From: Gammaproteobacteria bacterium
GTDB taxonomy: Bacteria > Pseudomonadota > Gammaproteobacteria > UBA6429 > Thiohalophilaceae
Assembly: GCA_016194635.1 (NCBI GenBank)
Contig: JACQBC010000011.1
Span: forward strand, 62,001-126,000
Length of the DNA stretch: 64,000 nucleotides
Reading direction: 5' to 3'
Shown here: piece by piece, positions 27,570 through 36,565 of the stretch
How positions within the stretch are numbered: position 1 is the stretch's first letter
Layout of the letters: the number at the start of each line of letters is the position of its first letter
The notes under the pieces: model-generated
Told to the model about the DNA's origin: nothing
Seen by the model: only the letters and a program-made list of their open reading frames with translations
Database searches by the model: none
Translations under genes and position numbers: made by a program

Positions 27570-28445
27570 TTAGGGTTTTCGTCCAGATAAGATCACATAA
27601 CCAATATAATCTTGATGGCGCGAGAAATGTCGCCAAATTTGCATCATGCGTTTTAGGTTGGCCCAGCGCGCTAACGCCCGCGCCAGAATTTTTAAGCTAT
27701 TGAATCCTTCGTCGCGTAAAAACCCTGCAATACGCAACATGCGAAACGGTTGTTGGATAAGTTCGGTGTGGTTAAAGCCGTTGGCCTTAAATAAATCCAA
27801 CCAGCCGGCGCTGCTGTGAAACTTGAGCGTGTGGCAGCCGCAGATCCGGTAGGTGCTGTCGCGGAGCGCGGGCAAGGGTATTACGCGCCAGTTAAATTCC
27901 ACTGCGGCGAATTGACCGGAGGGCTTTAAAACGCGCCTGACCTCGGTTAGCGCCGCGGGTTGATCGACAAACATTAATACCGCTTGGCAAATGATAAAAT
28001 CAAATTCATTGTCCACAAACGGCAGGTCATTGATATCGGCGTAGTGGCATAACACGTTATTCTCCAAGTGCGCTGATCTGATCACGTTACGCGCGCGTTC
28101 CACCATGGACGTGGAAATATCCACTGCGGTTACATTGCACCCATAGGTGCGCGCGATATAGCAGGCATTAACCCCCGTGCCACAACCGATTTCCAACAGC
28201 CGCGCGGTAGGCGGAATAACCAGCGCCGCGAGCATCTGGTCGCGGCCGGTTTTGCCGCCTGGATTGATGATCTGTTTACCCAGGTGGGCCATAAAATCGT
28301 AGGCGTTGAGTTCCGCTATCTGGCCGGCGGTCAGTTTTGTACGCGAGAGTTGTTGCGCGCAGCCAGTATCCATGGTGGCGGACTTGTTTACCCTGGCGGG
28401 TATAGCCGGCGCAGTGCGGGTGGGCGGATAAACTGTTTCCTGCAT
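27570..28445 (-). CDS. Class I SAM-dependent methyltransferase
   Basis: A methyltransferase of about 291 residues. Motif I is LLEIGCGTGVNACYIA, followed by VTAVDIS, the acidic DINDLPFVDNEFDFIIC and a post-II loop LKPSGQFAAVEFNW. This is the general class I fold; the substrate cannot be told. The C-terminal 100 residues (GWLDLFKANGFNHTEL and following) resemble UbiE/Methyltransf_11 members acting on small molecules. The start is uncertain: ATGs at 28484, 28445 and 28373 are in frame, and 28445 has a weak ACGGA site. It is convergent with mnmG. Confidence 0.7.
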   Translation of the reverse strand: MQETVYPPTRTAPAIPARVNKSATMDTGCAQQLSRTKLTAGQIAELNAYDFMAHLGKQIINPGGKTGRDQMLAALVIPPTARLLEIGCGTGVNACYIARTYGCNVTAVDISTSMVERARNVIRSAHLENNVLCHYADINDLPFVDNEFDFIICQAVLMFVDQPAALTEVRRVLKPSGQFAAVEFNWRVIPLPALRDSTYRICGCHTLKFHSSAGWLDLFKANGFNHTELIQQPFRMLRIAGFLRDEGFNSLKILARALARWANLKRMMQIWRHFSRHQDYIGYVILSGRKP

Positions 28446-28542
28446 AATCCGTTGTAGACTCTTCCTGTAGCCGATAGCAAGCATGATTTGCTAGCGGGGG
28501 CGGAATGGGAAGTGCCGAAAACAGGATTTAATGCTGGGCCGA

Positions 28543-29151
28543 TCACATTTTCGTATCGCAGAGGGCCTCAAAGGAGTTTTTAAGATCCGCGGGCTGGTCG
28601 ATATCGATCAACACCTGTGCCGTGCTGACCTCAATGCGCTGCAGTTGATCGGCGTGACGTAGCACGATGGCACGGGCACCGTTATCCCCTTGCAATTGCA
28701 ATAACTCCGCGCGCCATTGCGCTGAAAAACCAACCGGGTGTCCGCGTTGACCACAATAATGCGGTGCGGCGATCGCCGCGCCATCGCGCAAGCACTGTAC
28801 CACTTGGCGGATAATATCCACCGGAATAAACGGCATGTCGGCCAAGGCGATTACCCAGCCAGCCGCCTCTGGACAGGCGCGCAGCCCACACACCAGACTG
28901 CTGTTTATGCCCAAATGGTGGTGGGGATTGGTAATAATGCTTATGGAAGTAGAGGCCAGTTGTTGCTGCAGGGCGTGATCATCCGGACGCACCACCGCGA
29001 TACTTTCGGGCAGGGCGTGTAATAAATTGCGTGCCGCCTGCAGCGCCATAGGGGTGGCGTTCAACACCGGCTGGAGTAATTTATTACTACCAAAACGCCG
29101 GCTGCTACCGGCGGCAAGCAGAATTCCCACGATTGGAGGATCGGATACCAT
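28543..29151 (-). CDS. MocA-like nucleotidyltransferase (molybdenum cofactor)
   Basis: A 202-residue nucleotidyltransferase. LLAAGSSRRFGSNKLL at the N terminus binds the nucleotide, ALADMPF holds the metal-binding Asp, and GQRGHPVGFS with GDNGARAIV are typical of MocA, which joins CMP to molybdopterin for xanthine-dehydrogenase-type enzymes. MobA or an unrelated sugar transferase is less likely. The start at 29151 lies one base after the stop of the GGDEF/EAL gene (TGACATG), so translation is coupled to it. No molybdoenzyme gene is in the window. Confidence 0.7.
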   Translation of the reverse strand: MVSDPPIVGILLAAGSSRRFGSNKLLQPVLNATPMALQAARNLLHALPESIAVVRPDDHALQQQLASTSISIITNPHHHLGINSSLVCGLRACPEAAGWVIALADMPFIPVDIIRQVVQCLRDGAAIAAPHYCGQRGHPVGFSAQWRAELLQLQGDNGARAIVLRHADQLQRIEVSTAQVLIDIDQPADLKNSFEALCDTKM

Positions 29152-29152
29152 G

Positions 29153-32038
29153 TCAGGCCAATAATGAGTGGCGGATGGGATGTTCGTGCCCCACATTAAT
29201 GAGTAGGTTGTGGAGCGGTTTACCCAGGTAGTGACCCTGCGCATAGTCGACACCGATTTCACGCAAGACCTCCAAGGTGTGGTGGTCCTCGACAAATTCG
29301 GCGATGGTGGTTTTGCCCAGGGCATGGGCGATTTGGTTGATCGATTGCACCATGGTTTGATCCACCTTGGCCTGGGTAATGCCCTGTACGAAGGAGCCGT
29401 CGATCTTCAGGGTATCCACCGGCAGGTGCTTCAGATAAGTGAAGGAGCAAAAACCGGTACCAAAGTCATCCAATGCCAACAAACACCCCAGGTCCTTGAG
29501 GCGGCCGATGAATTTGCGCGCCGACTGTAAATTGGCGATGGCGGCGGTTTCGGTAACCTCGAAGGTGAGCGCCGAGGGGTTGAGGTTGGTCTCGCGTAAA
29601 ATGCCTTGAATAATATCGAGTAATTCTAAATTATCAAAGCTACGGCCGGAGAGGTTGATCGCAAAGCGGGTGGTGAGGTTGGCTTGGTGCAATTCGGCCA
29701 GGGATTGCATTGCGCGGGTTACCGTCCAACGATCCAAGCGATGCACCAAACCAAACCGCTCCGCCGCCGGGATAAACCCCCCGGGCATGATCGATTTACC
29801 ATCGGTGGTGGGTAGGCGTAGTAAAACCTCGTACCCGTAGATACTGTGGTCGTGCACGGCAAAGATCGGCTGATACATCAGCTCAAAGCGATCATTATCG
29901 ATCGCATCGCGCACCCGCGCGATCCAACCGATGTCTTCGGTCATCGCGCTTTGCTCATTATCCTCCGCGCTATACAGGTGCGCGCAGTTACGTCCTTGTA
30001 ACTTGGCGACATTACAGGCCAGGTCGGCCTGGGCTAGGGCGGTTTCCGCCGAGGTGGTTTGACTATCGATCATGGTTGCGCCGATGCTGCAGGTCACAAT
30101 AAAGGTTTGACTGGCCTCCAGAAAACGATAACGCTCAAACACCTTGCGGATATTTTCCAGGGCCGTCATGACATGGTTGCGGTCGATGTTGTATAACAAC
30201 ACGGTGAATTCATCACCGCCGAAACGCGCCACCAGATCGCCTTCACGGATATTATTAATCAGCAGTTCGGTGCATTCAATCAACAGCCGATCACCGGCGG
30301 CGTGACCAACGGTGTCGTTGACGTACTTAAACTGATCCAGATCCAGGTAAACCAAGGCGCACTCGTCGGCGCTGCGTACCACCCGGGCAATAACCCGATC
30401 CAGTTCACGCTGGAAATAACTGCGGTTATACAACCCGGTGAGGGTATCGTGCTGGGCTTGGTAGGTCAGCTCCAACTCAAATTTTTTCTGGTCGGTAATA
30501 TCGCGCGCGGTACCGCTGATGCTGACGACCTCGCCGTCTTCAGCTATCAACGGCCGGGCGTTAAAACTCAAATACCGCTCGTTACCCTGGCTGTCCAAGT
30601 GAATGGTCTCGTATTGTACCAACTCCTTGCCGGAAAGCAGGCGCGCGAACGCGGCACCATCGCGTTCCGCCGATTCGGGGGCTTGAAACTCGACGAAGTG
30701 GCGGTGCAACATCTCCTCGGGGTTATAACCGTAGATGGAAATCACCGCTTTGTTCAAATAGGTCCATTGCCCTAGCGGGTTGATACTCCACACCAGGTCG
30801 TGAGCGGTTTCCACCAGGTTACGGTAACGTGATTCGGCTTCCAGCAACAAGCGTTCGGCTGCTTTACGCTCGGAGATGTCCGCCACCAGCAAACTGTAAA
30901 ACAGCTGTCCATTACGTTGTATCTGACTAATACGAATGGACATCGGTATCGACGCGCCGTTGCGGTGGCGTCCATAGGATTCGTGGGCCACGGGCGTGTT
31001 AACCTCATTGCGGTGATCATCGTGGCTATCGAGATCCAGGCTGGGTAATAACCAACGCAGGGGTTTAGCGCGAATTTCCTGCGCAGAAAAGCCAAACAAC
31101 TTTTCCGCGGCGGGATTAAACAAGTCAATCTGGTGTTGGGCATCCACTACGATGATCCCCTCGGCGGCATGATCGACAATCGCGCTGACATGCGATTCCT
31201 GATCAACCAAGCGGCGAAACAACCGGCCCAACATTTGCACCAGATAACCGATTTCGTCGAGCGAGTGCGGGCGTAGTTGTTGCGCCAATTGCAGGTAGCT
31301 CGAAGCACCACTGCCGTGGATCACTTGTTGCACCGGCAAAAGTGCTTGGTGCAAGCTACGGATCGCCACGGTAGTAATGCATATTTCCAGCAACACGGTT
31401 AATGTCCAGGCCACGATCAGTTCATTATTGAGCACACCGGTGCGCCACCAATGGTATTTGATTAACATTGCAGTGGTAAGAATCGGTAGATAGGCGCCGA
31501 TCAACCACATCTTGGTTTTCAAGCTCACTTGGATGTGCGGTATACCCATGCTCTGGTTGAGCTGACCGAGGTTCGACAAGCACAATAAATACCCCGGCAT
31601 GCCCACCAGTACCGCGATGGTCAATTGCAACAACATAAAATTCCACAGCGCGGGAGTGAGGGTCCAGGCGCGAGTGGGTTCGCTATAAAGCTGCAGGGTA
31701 GAGATCAGCAACACATAAACCAGATAAAACGACCAATAACGGGTTGTAAAGCTTTGCAGTCGCTGCTGGAGCCCATCGGGCAGGGGATTCCCAAAACCGT
31801 GGGTGTGGTGCCACAGTTGTAAGGGGAGACTAAAGCGATAGAAACTGGCTGCCACGCCCGCGCCCAACAGTAAGTGCGCGCCTACTACTAATATTCCCAG
31901 TGGACTGTGTAGGAGTCGCGCGACATCGACCATATGAAACAGGTCCGCAATCGCATAACCCACCACCGGTGTTAGCGCAAAACTCAGCGCGGTAATGACC
32001 GCGAGACGGCGTTGCAGACGCAAGAAACATTGATCCAT
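29153..32038 (-). CDS. Membrane PAS-PAS-GGDEF-EAL c-di-GMP protein
   Basis: A 961-residue bifunctional candidate. The N terminus has about six membrane helices (residues 15-230), then a HAMP-like helix, two PAS domains (around 280-400 and 410-520), a GGDEF domain with intact RFGGDEF (near 615) and an EAL domain. The EAL signature reads YEVLLRL, a common functional variant; NLSGRSF, ETAAI, DDFGTG, LKIDGSFV and the late Glu in AEFVED are present. Both synthesis and hydrolysis of c-di-GMP are possible. The membrane part resembles no sensor I can name. Its stop is coupled to the MocA-like gene. Confidence 0.88.
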   Translation of the reverse strand: MDQCFLRLQRRLAVITALSFALTPVVGYAIADLFHMVDVARLLHSPLGILVVGAHLLLGAGVAASFYRFSLPLQLWHHTHGFGNPLPDGLQQRLQSFTTRYWSFYLVYVLLISTLQLYSEPTRAWTLTPALWNFMLLQLTIAVLVGMPGYLLCLSNLGQLNQSMGIPHIQVSLKTKMWLIGAYLPILTTAMLIKYHWWRTGVLNNELIVAWTLTVLLEICITTVAIRSLHQALLPVQQVIHGSGASSYLQLAQQLRPHSLDEIGYLVQMLGRLFRRLVDQESHVSAIVDHAAEGIIVVDAQHQIDLFNPAAEKLFGFSAQEIRAKPLRWLLPSLDLDSHDDHRNEVNTPVAHESYGRHRNGASIPMSIRISQIQRNGQLFYSLLVADISERKAAERLLLEAESRYRNLVETAHDLVWSINPLGQWTYLNKAVISIYGYNPEEMLHRHFVEFQAPESAERDGAAFARLLSGKELVQYETIHLDSQGNERYLSFNARPLIAEDGEVVSISGTARDITDQKKFELELTYQAQHDTLTGLYNRSYFQRELDRVIARVVRSADECALVYLDLDQFKYVNDTVGHAAGDRLLIECTELLINNIREGDLVARFGGDEFTVLLYNIDRNHVMTALENIRKVFERYRFLEASQTFIVTCSIGATMIDSQTTSAETALAQADLACNVAKLQGRNCAHLYSAEDNEQSAMTEDIGWIARVRDAIDNDRFELMYQPIFAVHDHSIYGYEVLLRLPTTDGKSIMPGGFIPAAERFGLVHRLDRWTVTRAMQSLAELHQANLTTRFAINLSGRSFDNLELLDIIQGILRETNLNPSALTFEVTETAAIANLQSARKFIGRLKDLGCLLALDDFGTGFCSFTYLKHLPVDTLKIDGSFVQGITQAKVDQTMVQSINQIAHALGKTTIAEFVEDHHTLEVLREIGVDYAQGHYLGKPLHNLLINVGHEHPIRHSLLA

Positions 32039-32358
32039 TTCGTTTGTTTATTCGTTATGTTGTTAGTGTTAGGAAGGCGGAACAGAGGTGTTATTGATCC
32101 GATACACCGGCCGCGAATGCCATCGATAATGGCAGAAGCAGGTAGGGCTTTCCACGCACGGGCCTAAAATAAAACAAATATATTTTTAAATGAAGTTATT
32201 GTTGTTTTCTCAGGCGGGGCTTTAACTCATGTAGGGCAAGGGGCTGATTGTAAGATTATTTTTGATAAGCACAATAAATTCGTGGAAAAATTTTAGCCGT
32301 TTACCAGGGCTTGACAAGCGCGGATAAATCACGCTGGATGAATTTTGCTGGGGTGCGC
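32039..32358. other. Intergenic region upstream of the GGDEF/EAL gene
   Basis: 320 bases, AT-rich around 32165-32210, between the cytochrome c'-like gene and the GGDEF/EAL gene, both on the minus strand. It should hold the latter's promoter. No RNA gene, repeat or convincing terminator was recognised. Confidence 0.45.
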
Positions 32359-32793
32359 TTATTCCACGCAGTAACTGCGGTGGCACGCGACACATTGCGC
32401 GGTAATGTTTGCCAGTGCGCGGACCGCGGGTTTGACATCTCCCTGCAGCGCGCTGTCTTGTGCGATCTTGGCGAATTCACTGGCGGCTTGATGCATCTGG
32501 GTGGCGGCGACCTGCATGTCTTTGGGCATGTAGGCCGCCATGCGGCTGGCGTCGTGCGCAATCCGCGACGACATTCCCAAACGTTGTTCGGCGAGTGTCG
32601 CGGCTGTGTCGAATTGCGCCGCGCCCAGGGCCAGTTGGATTTCTTGCATCGCCAGTAGATGGTCGCGCATGTTGGCAAGCAGCTGTTCCTGCATCATGCC
32701 CGGCAGTTTCACTACCTTGCGCGAGGGTTTATCGGCCGCGTTGGCGTAACTGAACAAGGCGTTGAATAACAACAGTGAGGCAAGGTAACGCAT
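32359..32793 (-). CDS. Periplasmic cytochrome c'-like protein
   Basis: A 144-residue protein with a signal peptide (1-19, ending YANA) and a single haem motif CVACHRSY at the very C terminus. A C-terminal CxxCH on a four-helix bundle is the hallmark of cytochrome c' and related proteins, which bind nitric oxide or transfer electrons. The helices are rich in Met, Ala and Gln. The Met or Leu distal ligand cannot be identified. It follows msrB by ten bases, forming a small set with it and a Crp/Fnr gene, suggesting a stress role. Haem would be attached by the Ccm system encoded further on. Confidence 0.75.
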   Translation of the reverse strand: MRYLASLLLFNALFSYANAADKPSRKVVKLPGMMQEQLLANMRDHLLAMQEIQLALGAAQFDTAATLAEQRLGMSSRIAHDASRMAAYMPKDMQVAATQMHQAASEFAKIAQDSALQGDVKPAVRALANITAQCVACHRSYCVE

Positions 32794-32803
32794 AGAACTC
32801 CGG

Positions 32804-33199
32804 TTAAGTTTTTTTTAAATCCAAGGCGGCGGAATTAATACAATAGCGCAACCCGGTGGGCTGCGGTCCGTCCGTAAACACATGGCCTAAATGGGCGCCA
32901 CATTTCTTGCAATGCACTTCGACACGGCGCATGCCGTGGCTGGAGTCTTCGTGGGTGGCGATCGCATCAACCCCCAGGGGTTTGAAAAAACTCGGCCAGC
33001 CGGTGCCGGAGTCAAATTTAGTCGCGGAGCTAAACAGCGGCTCACCGCAACACACACAGACGTATTTACCTTGCTCGTGGCAGTCCCAGTATTTACCGCT
33101 GAAGGCCGGCTCGGTTGCGTGTTGGCGGGTGACGCGAAATTGCTCCTCGGTGAGTTGTTGTTGCCATTCGCTATCGGGTTTGGTGATTTTATCGTTCAT
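32804..33199 (-). CDS. msrB: Peptide methionine-R-sulfoxide reductase MsrB
   Basis: MsrB reduces the R form of methionine sulfoxide in proteins. The 131-residue enzyme has both zinc-binding pairs (CVCCGEPLF and CKKCGAHLG), the [11 protein letters not shown] core, HVFTDGP and the catalytic Cys in [10 protein letters not shown]. There is no signal peptide, so it acts in the cytoplasm. It lies between a Crp/Fnr regulator and a cytochrome c'-like gene, all on the minus strand with short gaps, which suggests one redox-stress unit. Confidence 0.95.
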   Translation of the reverse strand: MNDKITKPDSEWQQQLTEEQFRVTRQHATEPAFSGKYWDCHEQGKYVCVCCGEPLFSSATKFDSGTGWPSFFKPLGVDAIATHEDSSHGMRRVEVHCKKCGAHLGHVFTDGPQPTGLRYCINSAALDLKKT

Positions 33200-33221
33200 C
33201 GCTGCACCTCTGTTTGGATCA

Positions 33222-33944
33222 TTACACCGGTTGCGGGTGATCGTCGGCTGTGGATTGTAACTGGTTAATCATATGATACAGTTGTTGTTCGCTGTGGATT
33301 TGGATGTATTGGTTTTGCATGGTCAGCAATCCCTGACGCTTGAGTTCATTGAGCACCGCGTTCACCGATTGACGGGTGGTGCCGATCATATCGGCGATTT
33401 CCTGGTGGGTCAGCGGAATGTCGATTACACTGACGTCATCGCACTGGGTTTTTCCATAACGGGCGCGCAACCGCACCAACAATTTGACCACCCGGGTGGT
33501 AACGTCATCGTTGGTGAGATTTACCAACATACTGGTCAAACCGCGCATCCGACAACTCAGCAGTTCGATCAATAATGTGGCGGATGTGGGTTCGGCCTCA
33601 ATCAAACTCATAAAAGCGCGTTGCGGAATCGCCAGTACGGTGGTTTTGGCGCAGGCCTCGGCATACACCTCGCGCCGCGCGGCACGGGTAACCTCCGCTA
33701 GGCCGAACACCTCACCTGGAAAACAGAACCACAAGATGACCGCCCGTCCCAAGCCTGAGAGCGCATAAATTTTGGTACGGCCGTCCAGCAGAATATAGAC
33801 ATGATCGGCGGGTGCCCCGGCGGGAAAGATCACCTGGCCCTTGTTATAACTGTGGCGCTGGCCGGTTTCGCTGCACACTGCACGCGCGGATCCGGAAAGC
33901 CGCCCCCAAAAATCAGACGGTGGAATAAACCAAGGGGTTTGCAT
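33222..33944 (-). CDS. Crp/Fnr-family regulator without iron-sulphur motif
   Basis: A 240-residue regulator with a cyclic-nucleotide-like sensor fold (about 20-140) and a winged helix (175-225, [21 protein letters not shown]). It lacks the FNR cysteine set, and its recognition helix TTRQSVN differs from both Crp (RETVGR) and FNR (VETVSR), so its binding site is not predictable. The phosphate cassette for cAMP is not evident either ([18 protein letters not shown]). It is the first gene of a set with msrB and the cytochrome c'-like gene, and divergent from the Cache-DASS-PHP operon. Confidence 0.8.
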   Translation of the reverse strand: MQTPWFIPPSDFWGRLSGSARAVCSETGQRHSYNKGQVIFPAGAPADHVYILLDGRTKIYALSGLGRAVILWFCFPGEVFGLAEVTRAARREVYAEACAKTTVLAIPQRAFMSLIEAEPTSATLLIELLSCRMRGLTSMLVNLTNDDVTTRVVKLLVRLRARYGKTQCDDVSVIDIPLTHQEIADMIGTTRQSVNAVLNELKRQGLLTMQNQYIQIHSEQQLYHMINQLQSTADDHPQPV

Positions 33945-34166
33945 CGTTGCCTCGCGGGTGGGGCGCAGTATCGCCTGCGGTGAATTATATCGCCAGAGGC
34001 GAGATAACGGTCAATTAAACTGCCAACCGAGGACAACACTAATCACAGTTTTCCAGTGAAGTTCCTGCCCGACTCGGTAATGGCCTTCATAAGATTATGT
34101 GCATAGGCTTAGCGGTGCATTAACGCAGGTTAATCCCGGACCTTGTCAGGCGGCCGATAGCCTTTT

Positions 34167-34183
34167 TACGAAGATTTTTCGTA
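34167..34183 (+). promoter_or_regulatory. Inverted repeat TACGAA-N5-TTCGTA at a possible -10
   Basis: A perfect 6-bp inverted repeat overlaps TATAGT at 34182-34187, a possible -10 element 195 bases upstream of the Cache-like gene. No -35 hexamer fits, so an activator may be needed. The binding protein is unknown; the adjacent Crp/Fnr regulator is one candidate. Confidence 0.4.
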
Positions 34184-34195
34184 TAGTGGGGGTGT

Positions 34196-34303
34196 GGGCA
34201 AGAATCTGGATTAGACTTGCTCCAAGTAAAGGGCACGCCTGTCCGCCTCTCATCCCTCTACCTGCTGTTGTAGGGAGAAGCGAGGCCCAGGTTGACCAAC
34301 CTG
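34196..34303 (+). promoter_or_regulatory. Structured 5' leader with three hairpins
   Basis: Stems seen: GGGCAAG/CTTGCTC (34196-34222, with one G-T pair); a long imperfect hairpin from GCCTC at 34245 to GAGGC at 34286; and CAGGTT-GACC-AACCTG at 34288-34303. They precede the Cache-like gene by 80 bases. The arrangement could be a riboswitch or attenuator, but matches no class I know. Confidence 0.35.
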
Positions 34304-34382
34304 AATTTTGGAACAAGGCACTGGGCACACGGAAACGCAAAATTAATACTACACAAACATACTGATGGTGGAGGAGCAACGC

Positions 34383-34949
34383 ATGCAGCAACAAAGCAAG
34401 AACTGGGCTGGGCAAGGGTGTGCCGCGGTACTGATGGGATGGATGTCGTTTGCGCAAGCCGGGGATATCACCCCGGTCATGCAAAAGAAAATTGATGCCT
34501 ACAAGACCAAGGCCATCGAGTGGGCGGCAACTCCCGCGCTGGTACAAGCGGTTCAGGCGGCCAACACCGCGGGCCCCGTCACGGGCTTGGGTAACGCCAA
34601 GTGGCGCGAGCTTAAAGAAACCGATCCCCTGGTAACCGGTTTTATCACCAACCCCACCGGTCAGTTGGTCACGCAATGGTTAAATGCCGATGCGAAGAGC
34701 ATCAACAAAATCGTGGTGTCCGGCAATAAAAGCCAGCGGGTGGCGTTTACCTCGATGCCGGCGGTTTACATCGGCAAGGGCAAACCCAATTTTGATGAAG
34801 CCTTTGACGGCAAGCTCTGGCAACAGCCTGAATCCAAACCCGACCCCAGTACCAATATCGACACGGTGCAAATCGCGGCACCGATCAAAAGCGGTGACAG
34901 CGTCATCGGTGTGCTGCTCATCAGCCTCAGTACCGACGGCCTAAAATAG
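34383..34949 (+). CDS. Periplasmic Cache/PAS-like sensor protein
   Basis: A 188-residue secreted protein. The signal peptide covers about residues 1-26, ending FAQA. After a helix, residues 65-185 have the order LVTGFITNPTGQLVTQW, KINKIVV, VAFTSMPAVYIGKG and SGDSVIGVLLISLS, the pattern of a single Cache or extracytoplasmic PAS domain, which usually binds small organic acids. It has no membrane anchor or output domain, so it may bind substrate for the transporter that follows. GGAGGAG precedes the ATG at 34383. It is 57 bases from the transporter gene. Confidence 0.6.
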   Translation: MQQQSKNWAGQGCAAVLMGWMSFAQAGDITPVMQKKIDAYKTKAIEWAATPALVQAVQAANTAGPVTGLGNAKWRELKETDPLVTGFITNPTGQLVTQWLNADAKSINKIVVSGNKSQRVAFTSMPAVYIGKGKPNFDEAFDGKLWQQPESKPDPSTNIDTVQIAAPIKSGDSVIGVLLISLSTDGLK

Positions 34950-35006
34950 CCGCACATCTAAAAATCTATTGCAGCCCTAATCAACAACAAACGGAGAACT
35001 ACAACC

Positions 35007-36536
35007 ATGGTTGATCAAACTGTCGCAGCCAGTACAACGTTTTTCGGGCGCTTTGCCGCCAATATTCGTGATTCAGGTCGAACCCCACGCAAGACGGTGA
35101 TTGGTTTTGCGCTCGCTTGGGCGGTGTTTTTCTATATTTTGTACCTCATGCCACTACCGGCGGGTATGACAGCGCCTGGTAAAGCCACTCTGGCGGTGAT
35201 GGTGTGGGCCTGCATCATGTGGATCTTCGAGGCCGTACCCGTCGGAATCTCCGGCATGTTGATCCCGGCCTTGTTGGTGTTGACCCACGGGGTGGATAAA
35301 TTTCCAATTGCCACCAAGGGTTTTGGTACGCCGGTGGTGTTTCTGTGTCTGGCCGCGTTTATCTTCGCCGCGATCATGCAAGCGGCGGGTTTGGATCGGC
35401 GCATCGCCTTGTCATTGTTACATAAGATGAAGGTCAAGACCGTCAACGGGGTGATCTGGGCGATGTTCGCGGTCAACATGGTGTTGTCGTTGATCATTCC
35501 CGCTGCCAACGCACGAGCGGCAACCTTGTTGCCGGTGATTAACGGTATTACGAAATTATTCGGCGATACGCCGGAAGAACGCAACGGTAAAAAAGCCATC
35601 GTGATCCAAACCCTGGTGTACGGCTCGATGATCAGCGGCATGTGTATTATCACGGCGCATTTGCCCAATTTTGTGTTGGTACAGTTGTTTGAAACCGAGT
35701 TGGCGGTGCATATCTCGTACATTGATTGGTTCAAATTGCAGTGGCCTTATCTAGGGATGTTTGTCATTACCCAGTGGTGGGTGCAACATTATTTTAAGAC
35801 CCGCAAGGTCAGCGTGCACGGCGGATTTGAAACCGTGCAGCGTCAATATAATGAATTACCCAAGACCAGCCAGAGCGAGTGGATGATTTTATTGGTGTTC
35901 GCTATCGTGGCGCTGTTGTGGGTTACCGAAAACGGTGTTGGCGCATGGAAGGGTCACGGGATTAAATCTCACAATGCCGCGATGCTGGGATTGGCGATCA
36001 TTTTTATTCCTGGATTATTCGGTTTTAAATGGAAGGAATTGCAGGATCGGACCATCTGGGGCACCTTTTTGTTGTTGGGCGGCGCCCTGTCGATGTCGGA
36101 TGCCATGTCGAGTTCGGGACTGGCTAAATATCTCTCCGATGTCATTCACCCGATCGCCGCCGGCCATGGCTGGTGGTTGACCCTGCTGATCTTGATGGTG
36201 GGTACACACATTATTCGCCTGGGGATGTTATCCAACGTGGCGGCCATCACCATGCTCGCGCCGATCCTATTGGCGCTCGCCCCCAAGCTCGGTCTGCATC
36301 CGGTGGCCTTTACGATGTTGGTGTCCGATACCGATTCATTTGCCTATCTGCTGCCCACCCAGATCACGGCGGCGGTGATCGCGTACAGCAGCGGTACCTT
36401 TAGCATGGTGGATTATGCGCGGGTTGGCTGGGTATCGGTGTTGATCGCGATTGCCTACGGTATTTGTATCATGGCGCCGTGGTATGCGTTTATGGGTATT
36501 CCGTTGTGGAATCCAACTGCACCCATGCCCTTCTGA
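35007..36536 (+). CDS. SLC13/DASS-family anion transporter
   Basis: A 509-residue inner-membrane protein with about twelve hydrophobic segments, of the divalent-anion:sodium symporter family (dicarboxylates, sulfate, sulfonates). The second substrate and sodium motif is clear (MLSNVAAITMLAPI); the first, normally SNT, reads AANARAATLLPVI, so the substrate site is altered. TEW-like residues of citrate or succinate carriers are not obvious. It sits between a Cache-like periplasmic protein and a cytoplasmic PHP hydrolase, so it probably imports the compound that hydrolase acts on. Confidence 0.8.
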   Translation: MVDQTVAASTTFFGRFAANIRDSGRTPRKTVIGFALAWAVFFYILYLMPLPAGMTAPGKATLAVMVWACIMWIFEAVPVGISGMLIPALLVLTHGVDKFPIATKGFGTPVVFLCLAAFIFAAIMQAAGLDRRIALSLLHKMKVKTVNGVIWAMFAVNMVLSLIIPAANARAATLLPVINGITKLFGDTPEERNGKKAIVIQTLVYGSMISGMCIITAHLPNFVLVQLFETELAVHISYIDWFKLQWPYLGMFVITQWWVQHYFKTRKVSVHGGFETVQRQYNELPKTSQSEWMILLVFAIVALLWVTENGVGAWKGHGIKSHNAAMLGLAIIFIPGLFGFKWKELQDRTIWGTFLLLGGALSMSDAMSSSGLAKYLSDVIHPIAAGHGWWLTLLILMVGTHIIRLGMLSNVAAITMLAPILLALAPKLGLHPVAFTMLVSDTDSFAYLLPTQITAAVIAYSSGTFSMVDYARVGWVSVLIAIAYGICIMAPWYAFMGIPLWNPTAPMPF

Positions 36537-36565
36537 TTTAGTAACAACAAAAAAAGGTAGTCGCA

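Larger units (their letters stand above)
33945..34382. other. Divergent regulatory region upstream of the Cache-DASS-PHP set
   Basis: 438 bases without a gene. It holds an inverted repeat at 34167-34183 overlapping a TATAGT hexamer, and a run of three hairpins between 34196 and 34303. The half nearer the Crp/Fnr gene has an imperfect hairpin around 33990-34007 (TATCGCC AGAG GCGAGATA). Confidence 0.45.

Noticed and set aside
32311-32340. TTGACA hexamer suggesting a plus-strand promoter
   Set aside because: No -10 at proper distance and no plus-strand gene downstream; the region lies at the 3' end of a minus-strand gene.
34321-34345. Second sigma-54-like pattern GGGCACACGGAAACGC upstream of the Cache-like gene
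   Set aside because: Spacing again 11-12 bases, and it lies within the putative leader.
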